A stretch of DNA of 64,000 nt from Paracyclopina nana (lineage: Eukaryota; Arthropoda; Copepoda; Cyclopoida; Cyclopettidae), in the NCBI GenBank assembly GCA_019096065.1, contig JAGUCH010000009.1, forward strand, positions 1,994,001 through 2,058,000. Reading direction: 5' to 3'. A program made the translations under genes and the position numbers. The notes beneath the pieces are model-generated. The model searched no databases, was not told where the DNA came from, and saw only the letters and a program-made list of their open reading frames with translations. This document shows, in pieces, positions 15,177 to 25,592 of this stretch; within the stretch, counting starts at the first letter, position 1, and every line of letters begins with the position of its first letter.

Positions 15177-15955
15177 ATGTTCAATTTTCACAAACCAAAG
15201 ATCTTTCGGTCGTCAAGTGGTTGCTGCATCTGCAAAGCTAAATCAAGCAGGTAATCATGACACTAAAATACTTTTTCTGAATGTTCTCACGCCGTATGTA
15301 TTCAATTAGCTCAAGATTCACTGACAGCAAGAGGTATGAGACCCATTTCGTTGGCTGCTTTGGACTAGAAGAATTGCGCACGGGCGAGATTTGCAATGCT
15401 TGCGTTTTGTTGGTGAAAAGGTACCAAAAATTGCCTCCAGGATCGACTCGACACTGGAGTCACATCGTGGATGCAAGGAAGAATTTGCTCAAATCTAAGC
15501 CAAGTAGAAAGTTCACCTCCAGTGCCTCTGGCATTCCACCTGATGAAAATGCGACCCCTGAAAAGAAAAAGCACGTGTACAAGAGCAAACGCAAAGATCT
15601 GATGGCTAGCAAACGTCAAAGGAATCCTTCATTGCCAGTGTCAGGGTTCCTTGACATGTCGAAATGGACCAAGTGAGTCCAGAAATTCTGGTTGCTGCTT
15701 TGTTAGAAAATTCACCCTTGTCTTACATTATTTTTCAGAGAAAAAGTCTGCTGTGGATTCATATTCAGAGGACCCCATGGAGAAGTGGCCATAGACCGCA
15801 AATTCCTGACTCCTTGCTCATCTTGCAAGCCAATTATCAAGACTGAGCCACTAGCTAACATTACGAACAACGGGGAATCTGAAGAAGACTCACTTATGGA
15901 TATGGAAAATAATGAGTATGACGAAGGCTTTTTTGACAGGCCAGTCCCTAATTAA
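15177..15955 (+). CDS. SINHCAF: SINHCAF (FAM60A), SIN3-HDAC complex subunit
   Basis: Three exons, 15177-15250, 15310-15672 and 15739-15955, give 217 residues. The N-terminus MFNFHKPKIFRSS..GCCICKAKSS, followed by SRFTDSKRYETHF..CFGLEELRTGEICNACVLLVKR, is the hallmark of the family, including the CxxC pairs of its zinc-binding module. Exon 3 carries the conserved C-terminal block beginning KVCCGFIFRGPHGEVAID with the PCSSCK cysteines. The protein is a nuclear component of the SIN3A-HDAC co-repressor. A 5' UTR intron is likely (15088-15167). The start is set by the conserved MF.F.KPK sequence. The linker between the two blocks is basic and poorly conserved, as in other animals. Confidence 0.95.
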
Positions 15956-16910
15956 TTCCGCGATATGTATAATATCCACTATGATACATTCCTTGCATCG
16001 CAACTACTTTATAGGTCCTTTTTTACATAGGAAAATTTAAGAGTGCTTTAACCATTTTCCGCCCTCAACAATACGAAGTATTGTTAACAACCAAAAAGCA
16101 ACTTGTGCAGTTTTTATTCCTCTGCATCTGTACGTCAGGAGAACCTTTTGTACCAAAAGAATGCTTCTTTTTTAGAGGATCTTCGAAGAGAATTTTCTAC
16201 ATCTTTTTTTGAGCAATTAGAAAATAAAAGCATGCTCTGAATTCTGGAGAAAAATCTGATCTACTCGCTGTCTAGGTATTGTCATTTTGTGTGGCTCATC
16301 AAAACCACTGAGTGGAGCTTACTCAAAGCAACTTGACACCCGCGCATTAATACTTAATGAGATACTTCTCGATTTTGGTCACCTTTCTTAAGCCTCATCT
16401 ATTAACCACAAAATGTTGATATGTTGGTGGGCAACTTTTAATTAACAATGAGAGCTTTCTCGATGATACAATGTTTCAAGAGAACTATGATTTCCATCAA
16501 GTTCATCTTTCAAATTGACTCTTGGCTAACCTTTAAAAGAAAACCCACATTCATCACTAACCTTACTGAGGAATAGAGTAATTAGGTTCCTTAGAAAGCT
16601 TTCTCTTTGATATGCAATTTATCATTGTTACTGTATGTGGGAAACTACTTAATTAATTCACAATTTCACCAAATTGCTAGCATTTTATTGAATCCTTTTT
16701 CTGCTCAACTATGTTAAAGCAAAGGCTTTGTACTTGAAAAACGTCCTGGTAAATTTCTCTTTAACTAAAAAAGTGGTTAGTTCTAGTGCCTCTTAATAAC
16801 TTGCTTCTCTTTGAGCTTGCTCTCTCTCGCGCTTCCTCCTCTCCATCTGAGCTGAAGGCACTTATTTAGGTAGAGAAACATAAAACATTAACGTAGAACG
16901 CTTAGCTGCG
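15956..16910. other. intergenic, nothing recognised
   Basis: 955 bp of AT-rich sequence between SINHCAF and the first nuclear receptor gene. It includes the SINHCAF 3' UTR (AATAAA near 16223 is a candidate poly(A) signal) and presumably the receptor promoter. A CT-rich patch (CTCTCTCGCGCTTCCTCCTCTCC) lies at about 16820-16850, just before the receptor start. Confidence 0.45.
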
Positions 16911-19693
16911 ATGGATCCCAAAAAAGTGTGTCAAGTCTGTGGTAGCTATGCAAAACCCAAAGAAATTTACTTTGCTCACTATGGTGGCATCACTTGCTTG
17001 AGTTGCAAGGCATTTTTCCGAAGAGTCATTCGAGAGAAGAAAAATCTGGAAGAATTTGAGTGCAAGACATCCGGACAATGTGATCTTCTCAACTCAAAAG
17101 GAGCAAAGTGCAAAAAGTGCAGATACTACCAATGCCTGAAAGCAGGTTAGTTAATGCAGCCTGTAATTGCTGGTTTTCTTGTGCTAAAGTATTTTTTTTT
17201 CAGGTATGCAGCCCAATTTGGTGCCAAATGAGGAGGAGAGTAAAAAGTTCACATTCCCCAAGAAGAATTGTGGAGGTTCAGCCAAGCTAAGGCTTACTTC
17301 GAAGACTGCAGCCTTGGATGAAGTGTTATGCAACTTCTCCACCTGCTGGATATTCAATGACAAGGCCACATCCTTAGTCATTGCTCACCAGATTCCCTTG
17401 TGGAATGCCAGCAGTACCCTGGCATTTTTGGACATTCTGGATATGCACGTGATGGCTACTGTTGCTTTCGCCCAGAAAAGCAGCACTTTTAACTGGCTGA
17501 GCATTCATGACCAAAGATTGCTACTGAATAACAATTCTAAGTTGTTCACTCAGTACATGATGGCAAAATACTTTTCAGCTGAAAATGGATTTGACCAACT
17601 TGTGTGGATCTTGGGCTCGAATTTGCCTCATCTAGGTGAGTTATCCAGCACATGAAATTATCTATTATATTATGCTATATGTTCTTTATTTCCATAGGCA
17701 ATGATGATCGCGCAAAGCTAGCATTCTTCACTTTTGATCAGATCAACTCAAATGGATGTCTAATACCCCTGGATAGACCAAATCAAATCAGAGCCTACAA
17801 GGAAAACTTGGAAGTGTTTAGGAGAATGTCCACTTTCCCCTCCATCTGCAATGCACCTATTGCCAGCTACCTTCTCTACTCATCAGGTCATTGGAGGCCT
17901 GAAGACCAAATGAGCCTGGGGGATCCATCCAAAGTGAAATCCATGAGCGACTTTTCTGCCGAACTGCTAAGATATGGATGTCAAGGTAACCAAAAGGAGC
18001 AGGAAGATCGCTTTTCACCTGCTTTCTTGCTCAAGCTTGCTCTGACACTACACAATTTGGATGAATGCATGGGTGCCAGCTCCCGAGGCACCTTTTCCCA
18101 TCATGGCAGGGAAGCGAGTAAAGAGGCTGCCAAAATGCCAAGTGATGTTTCAAATGATACTGGCAGCCATAAAATGTACTCATTCCTCATGGACACGATC
18201 ATGTCATCCTATGCGATGACTGATTTGGAGATGAATATTGATCACTTTTCTGAACATGGAGTGATTGCAGGACACCTAGGATCAACCTGGACGGCTGATC
18301 ATTCAGAGTCCTTCTGCCAATTGATCAATCACTTGCCTCAGTTCATTTCCAAGTTTGCCCATGACGACTCTTATTTTCTTAGCCTCTGCGGTGATGACCA
18401 AGCCTTGCTGCTGAGCAAAAATTCAGAACTGATTGTACAATATCATTTGGCAAGGTATTTTGGAGCTGTCAATGGACTTGATCAGCTCATTTGGGCTCTT
18501 GGCTCCCACTTGCCTCAATTAAGTAAGTTTCCCATACATAATATGAACCTTGGGCAAAGATGCCATTCAATATTCTTATTGCAGCCTTGCAGGAAATCCA
18601 GGGTTTGAACTGGATCTCCTTTGATACCATCAACCAAGATGGAAAGTTGATCAGCCTGAGCTGCACCATGGCCATTGAACAGTACAAAAAGTTGATTGAG
18701 CAAATCAATGAGCAGTGTGAATTTTCCCAATTTCACAATTGCTTTCTAGCCCACTACATCATATTTGCCACTTCTCATTGGACCATCGAGGAAGAAAGCA
18801 GGCTGAAAGAGCCCAAAAGAATCCAATGGATCAATGAAATGTCAGCCAAAATAATCAACCATGGCTGTAGGCATATGGATGCAATCCTGGGCCAAGCCTC
18901 TCTTGGTCAACTGGTGGCATCACTCAGTCAAATGGCTGAATTGAAAGCGAAAAATGACAAAATTGGCTATGCCTTGACAACTCAAAATCTCACTCCAGCT
19001 GAGCAAGATTGTATCAACCAGTGCTTGTCATTTCGAAAGAATGCAGAAGCATTGTATCAATTAGATGCCAACTTTGTTGGCTTAATGGTAGCATTTCAAA
19101 GAGGAGAGCACCACCTCAGACCTCAGTTGAACTTTTGTGGTACCAACATACAGCTTTCTCGTTTTGGAGTTGTCATTGACCAAGTTTTACCCCAATTGAA
19201 GGCAGCTGAACGCCACAGCATCGCAGTACTAACATGCCGAAAGGCTGCATTAATGCTTTTCTCCAAAATGGTTGAGCTCTCCACTTTCAGACTACAGCTG
19301 GAACTTATGGCAGCCTCACCAGACATTTTGGCCCAAACTTGGATTGATGACATCCCTCCTTTGTTAATGAATGAAATGTCCGGCTTTGCCTCTTTGATCA
19401 AAAAATTTGAGTGGAGGCTGATGAGCCAATTGAGAGGCTGCATCAACCAATTTCTTTCAACAAGGGAAATTATAATCCTTGCTGAATTTCTGATACTCAC
19501 TGGTGATGATGACAGCTCAGAAGTTGTGAGACTGAACCAGTTTTTGAGGGGCATCACTCTCAAAAAGTTGAGAGAAATGCATAAAGGAGAAGATCCACGG
19601 ATGAAATTGGCCATCTTCTTCCAAAACCTGTCTGAGTATGCTCAAGTGATGAGGAAATTCATGGAAGAATCCGATGTACAGAAGCCTCAATGA
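16911..19693 (+). CDS. nuclear receptor with one DNA-binding domain and three LBD-type domains
   Basis: Four exons, 16911-17145, 17204-17635, 17698-18522 and 18585-19693, give 866 residues. Residues 7-75 are a C4 zinc-finger DBD (C7, C10, C29, C32; C51, C57, C67, C70) with P-box CLSCKAFFRR. The gap between the second and third cysteine is 18 residues instead of the usual 13. A ligand-binding-domain core recurs. LBD-A spans about 105-350, with the helix 4-5 motif HDQRLLLNNNSKLFTQY. LBD-B spans about 383-625, with DDQALLLSKNSELIVQY, and each continues into INSNGCLIPL / INQDGKLISL and an H8-H10 block. A third, divergent domain, LBD-C (about 650-866), has the same helix pattern but no DQ. Introns 2 and 3 are both phase 1 and cut LBD-A and LBD-B at the same place, so exon 3 looks like the product of exon duplication. 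Ligand and targets are unknown. The paralogue at 32381 has two LBDs. Confidence 0.85.
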
Positions 19694-20045
19694 GTATTGT
19701 ATGTAACAGATTGTTCAGCTAAGCAAACAAACCAGTCTGCTCAAGTATATTGAATCCTCTCGATTTTGGGGTAACCGGGCCCGAGTTTGCTTGTGACCCA
19801 ACTCATGAGGTCCAATCGGCACTTGGGCCTTGAGATTCCGCAAAGTATTTTTTACTCATTGATAACTATAGGTGTGTTTTGCATTTTTCTTAGTTTTTCT
19901 TGAGCCATCATTTTTACCTCTTATATTCTTAGATTATGTCCGAATTACATGAATTGCGAGAGCCCTATTTAGCCTAGTGTGCTTGAAACAACGCTTACAG
20001 TTGTTGAAATCAATGTCTCACATTTATTCCATTTGCGTACGCACT
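19694..20045. other. convergent 3' region
   Basis: 352 bp between the 3' ends of the nuclear receptor (+) and the JHBP gene (-). No structure beyond probable 3' UTRs. Confidence 0.5.
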
Positions 20046-21095
20046 TCACAGGTACTTGGCAATAATCTTATGAAATTCACTCGTGACACTGTCAATCAAT
20101 AAAATCCTATTGGTTGCGATTATTTTTTCCCCCATAATATTGATGAGTGCGTTTATGGTGTTGCCTACAACGCCACCTCCCATTAAGTTTTGGAAATCAA
20201 AGTCAATGTCATCATACAAGACTTCCAGCTTTAAGTTCCGCATAGATAGTTGCCCTTTTTCTTCATCAAATAGTAAATAAGAGTGGGCTTTGAGTTTCAA
20301 ATTTGTTATATCAATAATGAAGAGGCCGTCTCCGCTCACAGGAATTAGGCTTAGTGCCGTCCCCTAGAAAAAGAGACATTTTCCAACATTACAGTGGCAT
20401 TAGATGTCTATGGCTCATTATCTTCCGCGTCTTTGATCGTAGCATGGTTGCGGTTGTTATCGGTTCTTATTTACTGACGAGGTTGCAATGTCAGTTAATA
20501 AGAAGCGATAACAACCGTAACCAAGTCACGATCAAAGACGCGGAAGATAATGAGCCTATGTTAAAAGACTTGCTTTCAAAGTGTATCGACCATCCAGTCG
20601 CAAACCGGTAGAGAGTGTTATGTTCAATTGCAGGTCTTTGAGCCCAAAATGTCTTGCCACTCTCAAATAGTTGATGCTCAAGTCACCAAGACCATAGGCT
20701 AGGATGTGACGTGCTTTCAGCTTGATATCATAGCCAGTTCCTTTTTCATCTATGTTCAGTTCAGCCTTGACTTTTTGCGGATCTGTCAACACCTGAGTGC
20801 CATCCAATTTGGGGTCTTTTACTTTAGCAATAAAGCTCTCAAAAAACCGTTGAATCTAAAACAAAATGCAAGATAGATTGCCTATAGAAGAATACAGAGT
20901 GATCTTAAACTATCTATCAAATACTGTTTTTTCCATTAGGATATCCCTGAAAGCTTGCTGTCCCTGTTGGCCAAATGAAGCATTTGTCCACGAGAGCTGT
21001 GGCATGTGCTCTGGCACATGCCATGATGGGTCTGCTCCAAATGCAACAGAGGCAAATAGCAGCATAATGCCACAAGAAAACGGCAAAGGCAGCAT
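20046..21095 (-). CDS. JHBP/takeout-family secreted lipid-binding protein
   Basis: Three exons, 21095-20925, 20855-20574 and 20363-20046, all in phase 0, give 256 residues, the usual length for the family. A signal peptide (MLPLPFSCGIMLLFASVAFG) is followed by an elongated beta-wrap protein with the family landmarks: LRLDGRYTLK joined to GTALSLIPVSGDG, the DITNLKLKAHSYL strand, the LMGGGVVGN loop and a final helix ending in HKIIAKYL. Members carry hydrophobic ligands such as juvenile hormone in arthropod haemolymph. Intron 2 (20364-20573) begins with GC (AAA|GCAAGT), a canonical GC-AG intron; the nearby GT would break the frame. That intron is mostly filled by a 145 bp foldback repeat. The N-terminal disulphide is not obvious. 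Confidence 0.8.
20412..20556. repeat. foldback hairpin element, copy 1
   Basis: 145 bp near-perfect inverted repeat from GGCTCATTATCTTCCGCGTC to its complement GACGCGGAAGATAATGAGCC, with a loop of about 10 bases (GAGGTTGCAA). Two further copies lie at 37656 and 37963. It is flanked by TAT on both sides, possibly a 3 bp target duplication. It sits inside intron 2 of the JHBP gene and occupies about 70% of it. It has no coding capacity, so it is a non-autonomous DNA element or hairpin-type MITE. Confidence 0.85.
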
Positions 21096-23234
21096 GTTTT
21101 ATTGACTAGTTCTTATTGAAACTTGAGACACAAAAGGCTTTTCAAAGAAACACACTTGTTCATCTCTTGTTGATCGGTGAATGACGCATAGGGCAATTTT
21201 GCTTCATTGCGATGTTATGCTCATAGGCCCCATGGAGGCACATTTGCCTGGAGCATGTAGATGAAAGGTCTGTAAGAAGTGCACCAGTCACAATGTTAAT
21301 AGGAAACCGGGATTGACAGCTTGGACGAACAGTAATCCCATAAAAAATGTGCATGTCTCAATGGAGGGAAATAATACGGATCCATAGGTTGCCAGTCTGG
21401 AATCATGGTTTTGCAAGAAGCATACTCGGACCGATTGCTTCGCAAGCCTTTGAGCGCATGGCCAACTATTCATGCTTCTCCATTTGCATTGCATAGGAGA
21501 TTGATCAAAGCCCTCGAAATGGCCTCGAAATGCTACTGGGCTGATCTGGAGGCCAACTTTTGGACCAAAGTGCAAAAACAAGTTATTTTTGGGCTAATTT
21601 TTGGGAATACAAAAATGGCCACCACTACAATTTGCCTGGCCATCCATTTAATATTTGTTCAGCAAATTATTAGTGGGTATATGGAGGTTTCCATGCAAAA
21701 TGGCCGCTACTGATCAAAACGGTTTTTCTCATTAAAACGTACTTGTCGATGATATGCTTTTGGTATATCTTTACCTTGCTGGAAAACCAGTTCAGCCAAA
21801 AGTCGAGCAGCTTTTTTATGGGCTTTGGCACTTTAATCTTTACTTTTAACCAAGATTTTCTTACCACAACGCAAGAAATAGAAAAGCTTTCTTTGCATTA
21901 TTAGTTTGCTAACATACACTGATTTCTAAAGACATGCTCTGATTTGGGCAGCAAAAAATAAGAGTGTCCACTTTCTGATAAACTCATAGGGACTCGGAGC
22001 ATAGTACTGTGCACTAGATGGCGTTAAATTCAGATGGCTTGACGTCATGTTCGCGTGATCGCAGATGCCCTATCGGCCATTTTGTACCAGAATTTGATCT
22101 CAATAAGAGCCATAAAGAGCCAGCTGAATAAATACAAGCAGCCACTTTTATTGCTTAAGCTGATCTGGTAGCACTTTTAATTGATGCACTAGCAAGCCCA
22201 AACGCCAGCATTAAAATTGGCTAAAAGTTGATTGTTTCGCAAACAAGAGCTTGCAAAATGGTAAGATGATAATAAGATGATAATATTTTTTTGGAGCTGT
22301 ACATAAATTGGGCTTGACAAAATGCCTCTTTTTTGAACAAATTAAGCAAAACTAAGAATTTTGCCATCCGAGATGGCATATGCAGGCCGCTTTCAGCCAT
22401 CTGAGAATTTACGCGCGCGATCTGATTTTTTAGACCATTTTCGCTTCAACAGACAGCTAGGGAATTCAACATGCATATAAAACCTGATCAAAACATACAT
22501 TTTACGCCATTAATATGACTTGTGCTGTCAAAAGCAAATACCTGCGTTGCAGCAAATCCATAGAACATAAGAAGGAGGAAAAGCAGAATTTAATTTCAAG
22601 TCTACCTACGCGCAAAATATTGAAACCATGTCTGCTTTCTATATCTTCACTTTCTTCAAGCTTTCAGCAAAGGTTCGACTGATGCAATAATCTAGACAAG
22701 ATATTTTATCTAAGTGAGATATCACAAAAAAGCAAAAAGTGTGCTATATCCAGAATGGCTCTGGTTTACTCAAAAGTGCGCAATTTCCAATATATTCTTG
22801 TAATTTTCGCATCAGACTCTATGTAATGCATGATAAAAATCTCAGTGGCTTATGCGTTAGCGTATTAAGTGCCATACCGTAAAAGTATGTGAGCATGTAT
22901 GTGTATGCTGCTAAACAAGCTTGGAGGCTCTCTCTTGCTCTTTAAAAGCTCTCCATAGGTAAAGTCTAGAAAATGGGCCCCTCTCTTTCTCTCCTCTCTT
23001 CTCCTGGATTCAGTTTATCATACCAGCCCCACTACGCAAAAATTTATTTGGCTACCTGTGTATCTCACGTGGCAAGTCCTACATCTCGGCCCTCTTTGCT
23101 CCTGTTGAGACCCACTGATTGACAAGTACTACATCACTAAAGAATCTTAAATTTGGCAATTGTGTGATGTCATCAAGTCCTGCAGCTCAAAAATATTTTC
23201 TCTAATGAATCTGGCAAGATAATCTTATGCCAGA
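21096..23234. other. intergenic, no gene supported
   Basis: 2.1 kb between the JHBP gene and element A. The open frames (for example 21405-21713) show no recognisable domain or splice-compatible continuation. A few GCCATTTTG-type phrases recur (21500-22390), similar to the repeat at 31.0-31.6 kb, but I cannot delimit an element. Confidence 0.4.
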
Positions 23235-23461
23235 TATTGTACTTTTGACTTCCTGGCAATCACTCTTTTACGCAACTAACTCTTTTCCTGCTTCCGCCTA
23301 ACAACACTCACTCTTATGATAGTGCCGTAACCTTGTGCGACAGATATATAAGCGCGAGTACTGCAATAAAGAAACAGATTTGATACTGACTTTGAGCTAG
23401 CAAGTTGTGCTCATTCCGGCTCGCCATAGTTGTAGGATCTTGGGAAGTCCAGGATACAATA
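23235..23461 (+). repeat. 5' LTR of element A
   Basis: 227 bp LTR with a TATATAA box at 23345-23351 and AATAAA at 23365-23370, very close together. No difference from the 3' copy was seen by eye. The outer boundaries are uncertain by a few bases because flanking bases extend the match. Confidence 0.9.
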
Positions 23462-23577
23462 TTGGTGGCATCTGACTTTTCGACCTCACGTCCTCGTTTT
23501 TAACCTGGGGGAGGGACTCTGCCCTTTTTGCTTGCTTGCAAAAGAGCAGACTTTGCGCCGGAATATAGTCAGTGTAT

Positions 23578-24666
23578 ATGCCTGGCTCAGGACGAGTTGC
23601 AGGTGAAGAAGACGTACCAGTGGAGCCTGGTAATCAAGAGGAGCCTGCGGGCAATTTGGATCAATTGGGCAGTCACAGCACTACTGCCATGGCCAACAGG
23701 GCAATCAAGGCAATCGATTTGCCTGAATTTTCTGGAGACCGATCGACGGACAAGCTTGGACCTCGAGCCTGGGTGACACGCATAGATCACCTGCGTACAA
23801 TTGTCAATCAAGGGGCTGCTGCTGCTGAACAACCCCGCTGGAGTGATGAAGCCACTGCAAGTTATGCAGCTTTGGCCTTGAAAGGCAAAGCAGGTCAGTG
23901 GTATAATATTTTGGCTGAGGAGAAGCGGACGCCCTCCACTTGGGAGGGGCCTAATGGATTGAAGAAGATTTTTCTTGCTCGTTTCCACCATGTGTGCACC
24001 TTGGCTGAAGAATCGGCAATTGAAGACTCCTTGGTACAGGAGCCTAATGAGACGGTCAAGGACTTCTTTGATAGGGTCAAAACTGGGACCCTGACCTTAA
24101 TGGAGAACTTCGCACCTTTGGAGAACACCCCCACCACTCTGGTTGCCGCGGGTAAACTGCCAGAGGTCCAGGAATTGGCGAAGAATGAGGCCTACCAATT
24201 TATGGTGAAGCGCCGATTTATACACGGGCTCATCAAGACTATCAAGTCGCAGGTTGTGGTCCAAGAATACACCAAGTTGGAAGATATAGTTGGCTTCGCA
24301 TCAAGAGTGGAAGCTTCATTTTCCAATGACAAGAAGGCTTCAGTACCACCACCAGAGGTTAATGCCATCAAGATTCAAGATAAGGAAGATCAACCGGCCC
24401 AACCCAAGAATCAAGAGAGCCTCGAAAATACAGTGGAGAAATTCATTGACCTTGTCAAGGGTCGCCTCGGGGAACGCAGACCACCTAGGACCTCCCAGGG
24501 TAATCGCCTTAAATGCTGGTATTGCGACATTCCAGGCCACCGAGAGACGGAGTGTTTCAGCAAGAAAAGAGATCAGAAGAACAATCTATATAAACCCAAG
24601 CCTGGAAGCAAGAGGGCCAGCGAAGGGAAGCAAGCTCATGAAGTTCAAGGTGATTTAAACTGGTAG
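23578..24666 (+). CDS. gag: gag of element A
   Basis: About 362 residues from the ATG at 23578. The N-terminal half has a capsid-like helical region (KAGQWYNILAEEKRTPSTW; FFDRVKTGTLTLMENF). The C-terminus has a CCHC zinc knuckle, CWYCDIPGHRETEC, followed by a basic tail, the nucleocapsid signature. The stop at 24664 is followed by the protease frame shifted by -1, suggesting programmed frameshifting or a separate start. The frame is intact. Confidence 0.88.
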   Translation: MPGSGRVAGEEDVPVEPGNQEEPAGNLDQLGSHSTTAMANRAIKAIDLPEFSGDRSTDKLGPRAWVTRIDHLRTIVNQGAAAAEQPRWSDEATASYAALALKGKAGQWYNILAEEKRTPSTWEGPNGLKKIFLARFHHVCTLAEESAIEDSLVQEPNETVKDFFDRVKTGTLTLMENFAPLENTPTTLVAAGKLPEVQELAKNEAYQFMVKRRFIHGLIKTIKSQVVVQEYTKLEDIVGFASRVEASFSNDKKASVPPPEVNAIKIQDKEDQPAQPKNQESLENTVEKFIDLVKGRLGERRPPRTSQGNRLKCWYCDIPGHRETECFSKKRDQKNNLYKPKPGSKRASEGKQAHEVQGDLNW

Positions 24667-24677
24667 GCGGCCGTCCC

Positions 24678-25592
24678 GTGCTCCAGCCGACGCGCCGCCC
24701 TGGTCTGGCCGCTTCAACATTCTCGATGCTACTCTCATACTTCACAACCATGACTGTAAGTCGACCTGTTACCAATAAACGGCCATTTTTGACTGTAACC
24801 TGCCACGGAGCAAACTTCAATTGCCTTTACGATACTGGTGCTAATATCAGCTTGTTGTCACGCACCGCCTTTAGAAAGATTCCCATTGACAAGAGGCCTC
24901 AAAAAGTGCTAACTGCATCCCCGCTAAGAGCTACCTGTGCGTCCGGTACGCCGCTGCGAATACTTGGACTTTATCAGCTGCCATGTGACATCAAAGGAAA
25001 ACAAACTCTGTGCGACTTTTATGTTTGTGACTCCTTAAATGTAGAAGGTATCCTGGGGGTGGACATTATCCATGCTGCTGGTTTACACTACGACCCCATC
25101 TCTATGGCCATTCACTACAAGAAAACCTCGCCAACTGCTGCTGTCGTCCACAATGACACTTTTTTGCCTGCCAGAAGCGTTGCAACTGTCAGACTGTTAA
25201 TTACCGATGAAGAACGCAAACGACAACCAAATTTTGAAGGATGTTTCAAGCTCAGAAATTACGAGGATTCCATGGTGTGCGCAGACGACTGCCTTCTTCA
25301 AACAGACGACTTTGGAATCGCTACTGTGAAAATCACCAACCCTGGATTGGAGCCCGCTACACTGAAGAAGGGGCTAAAAATTGGTGAACTCGTCAACATT
25401 GATTTATCAGATTTTGTACCGTTTAATGATGCATTTGCTTGTGTTTCCAGCATTTCTACTTCGGGACAGCCACCTAGGCATGATCCCATGGTGAAGGAGT
25501 ATATTAACAAGCATGCCAGACTTGACCACTTGACTCCTAATGAGCGTCAGAATTATTTAAAACTGGGAAGGGAACTGATCACAATGACATGA
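24678..25592 (+). pseudogene. pol: pol (protease part) of element A, truncated
   Basis: Protease with the catalytic triad CLYDTGANISLLS and the later GILGVDII flap/psi-loop motif, followed by about 150 residues of linker. The frame ends at a deletion junction near 25587: the next base pairs already encode the region downstream of the polymerase active site in another frame. No start codon is needed if it is made by -1 frameshift from gag. Intact up to the break. Confidence 0.82.

Noticed and set aside
23225-23240. Target duplication for element A
   Set aside because: With ends TATTGTA/TACAATA the flanks AGA and CAT differ; with TGTA/TACA, ATAT and ATAC differ by one base. Not good enough to claim.
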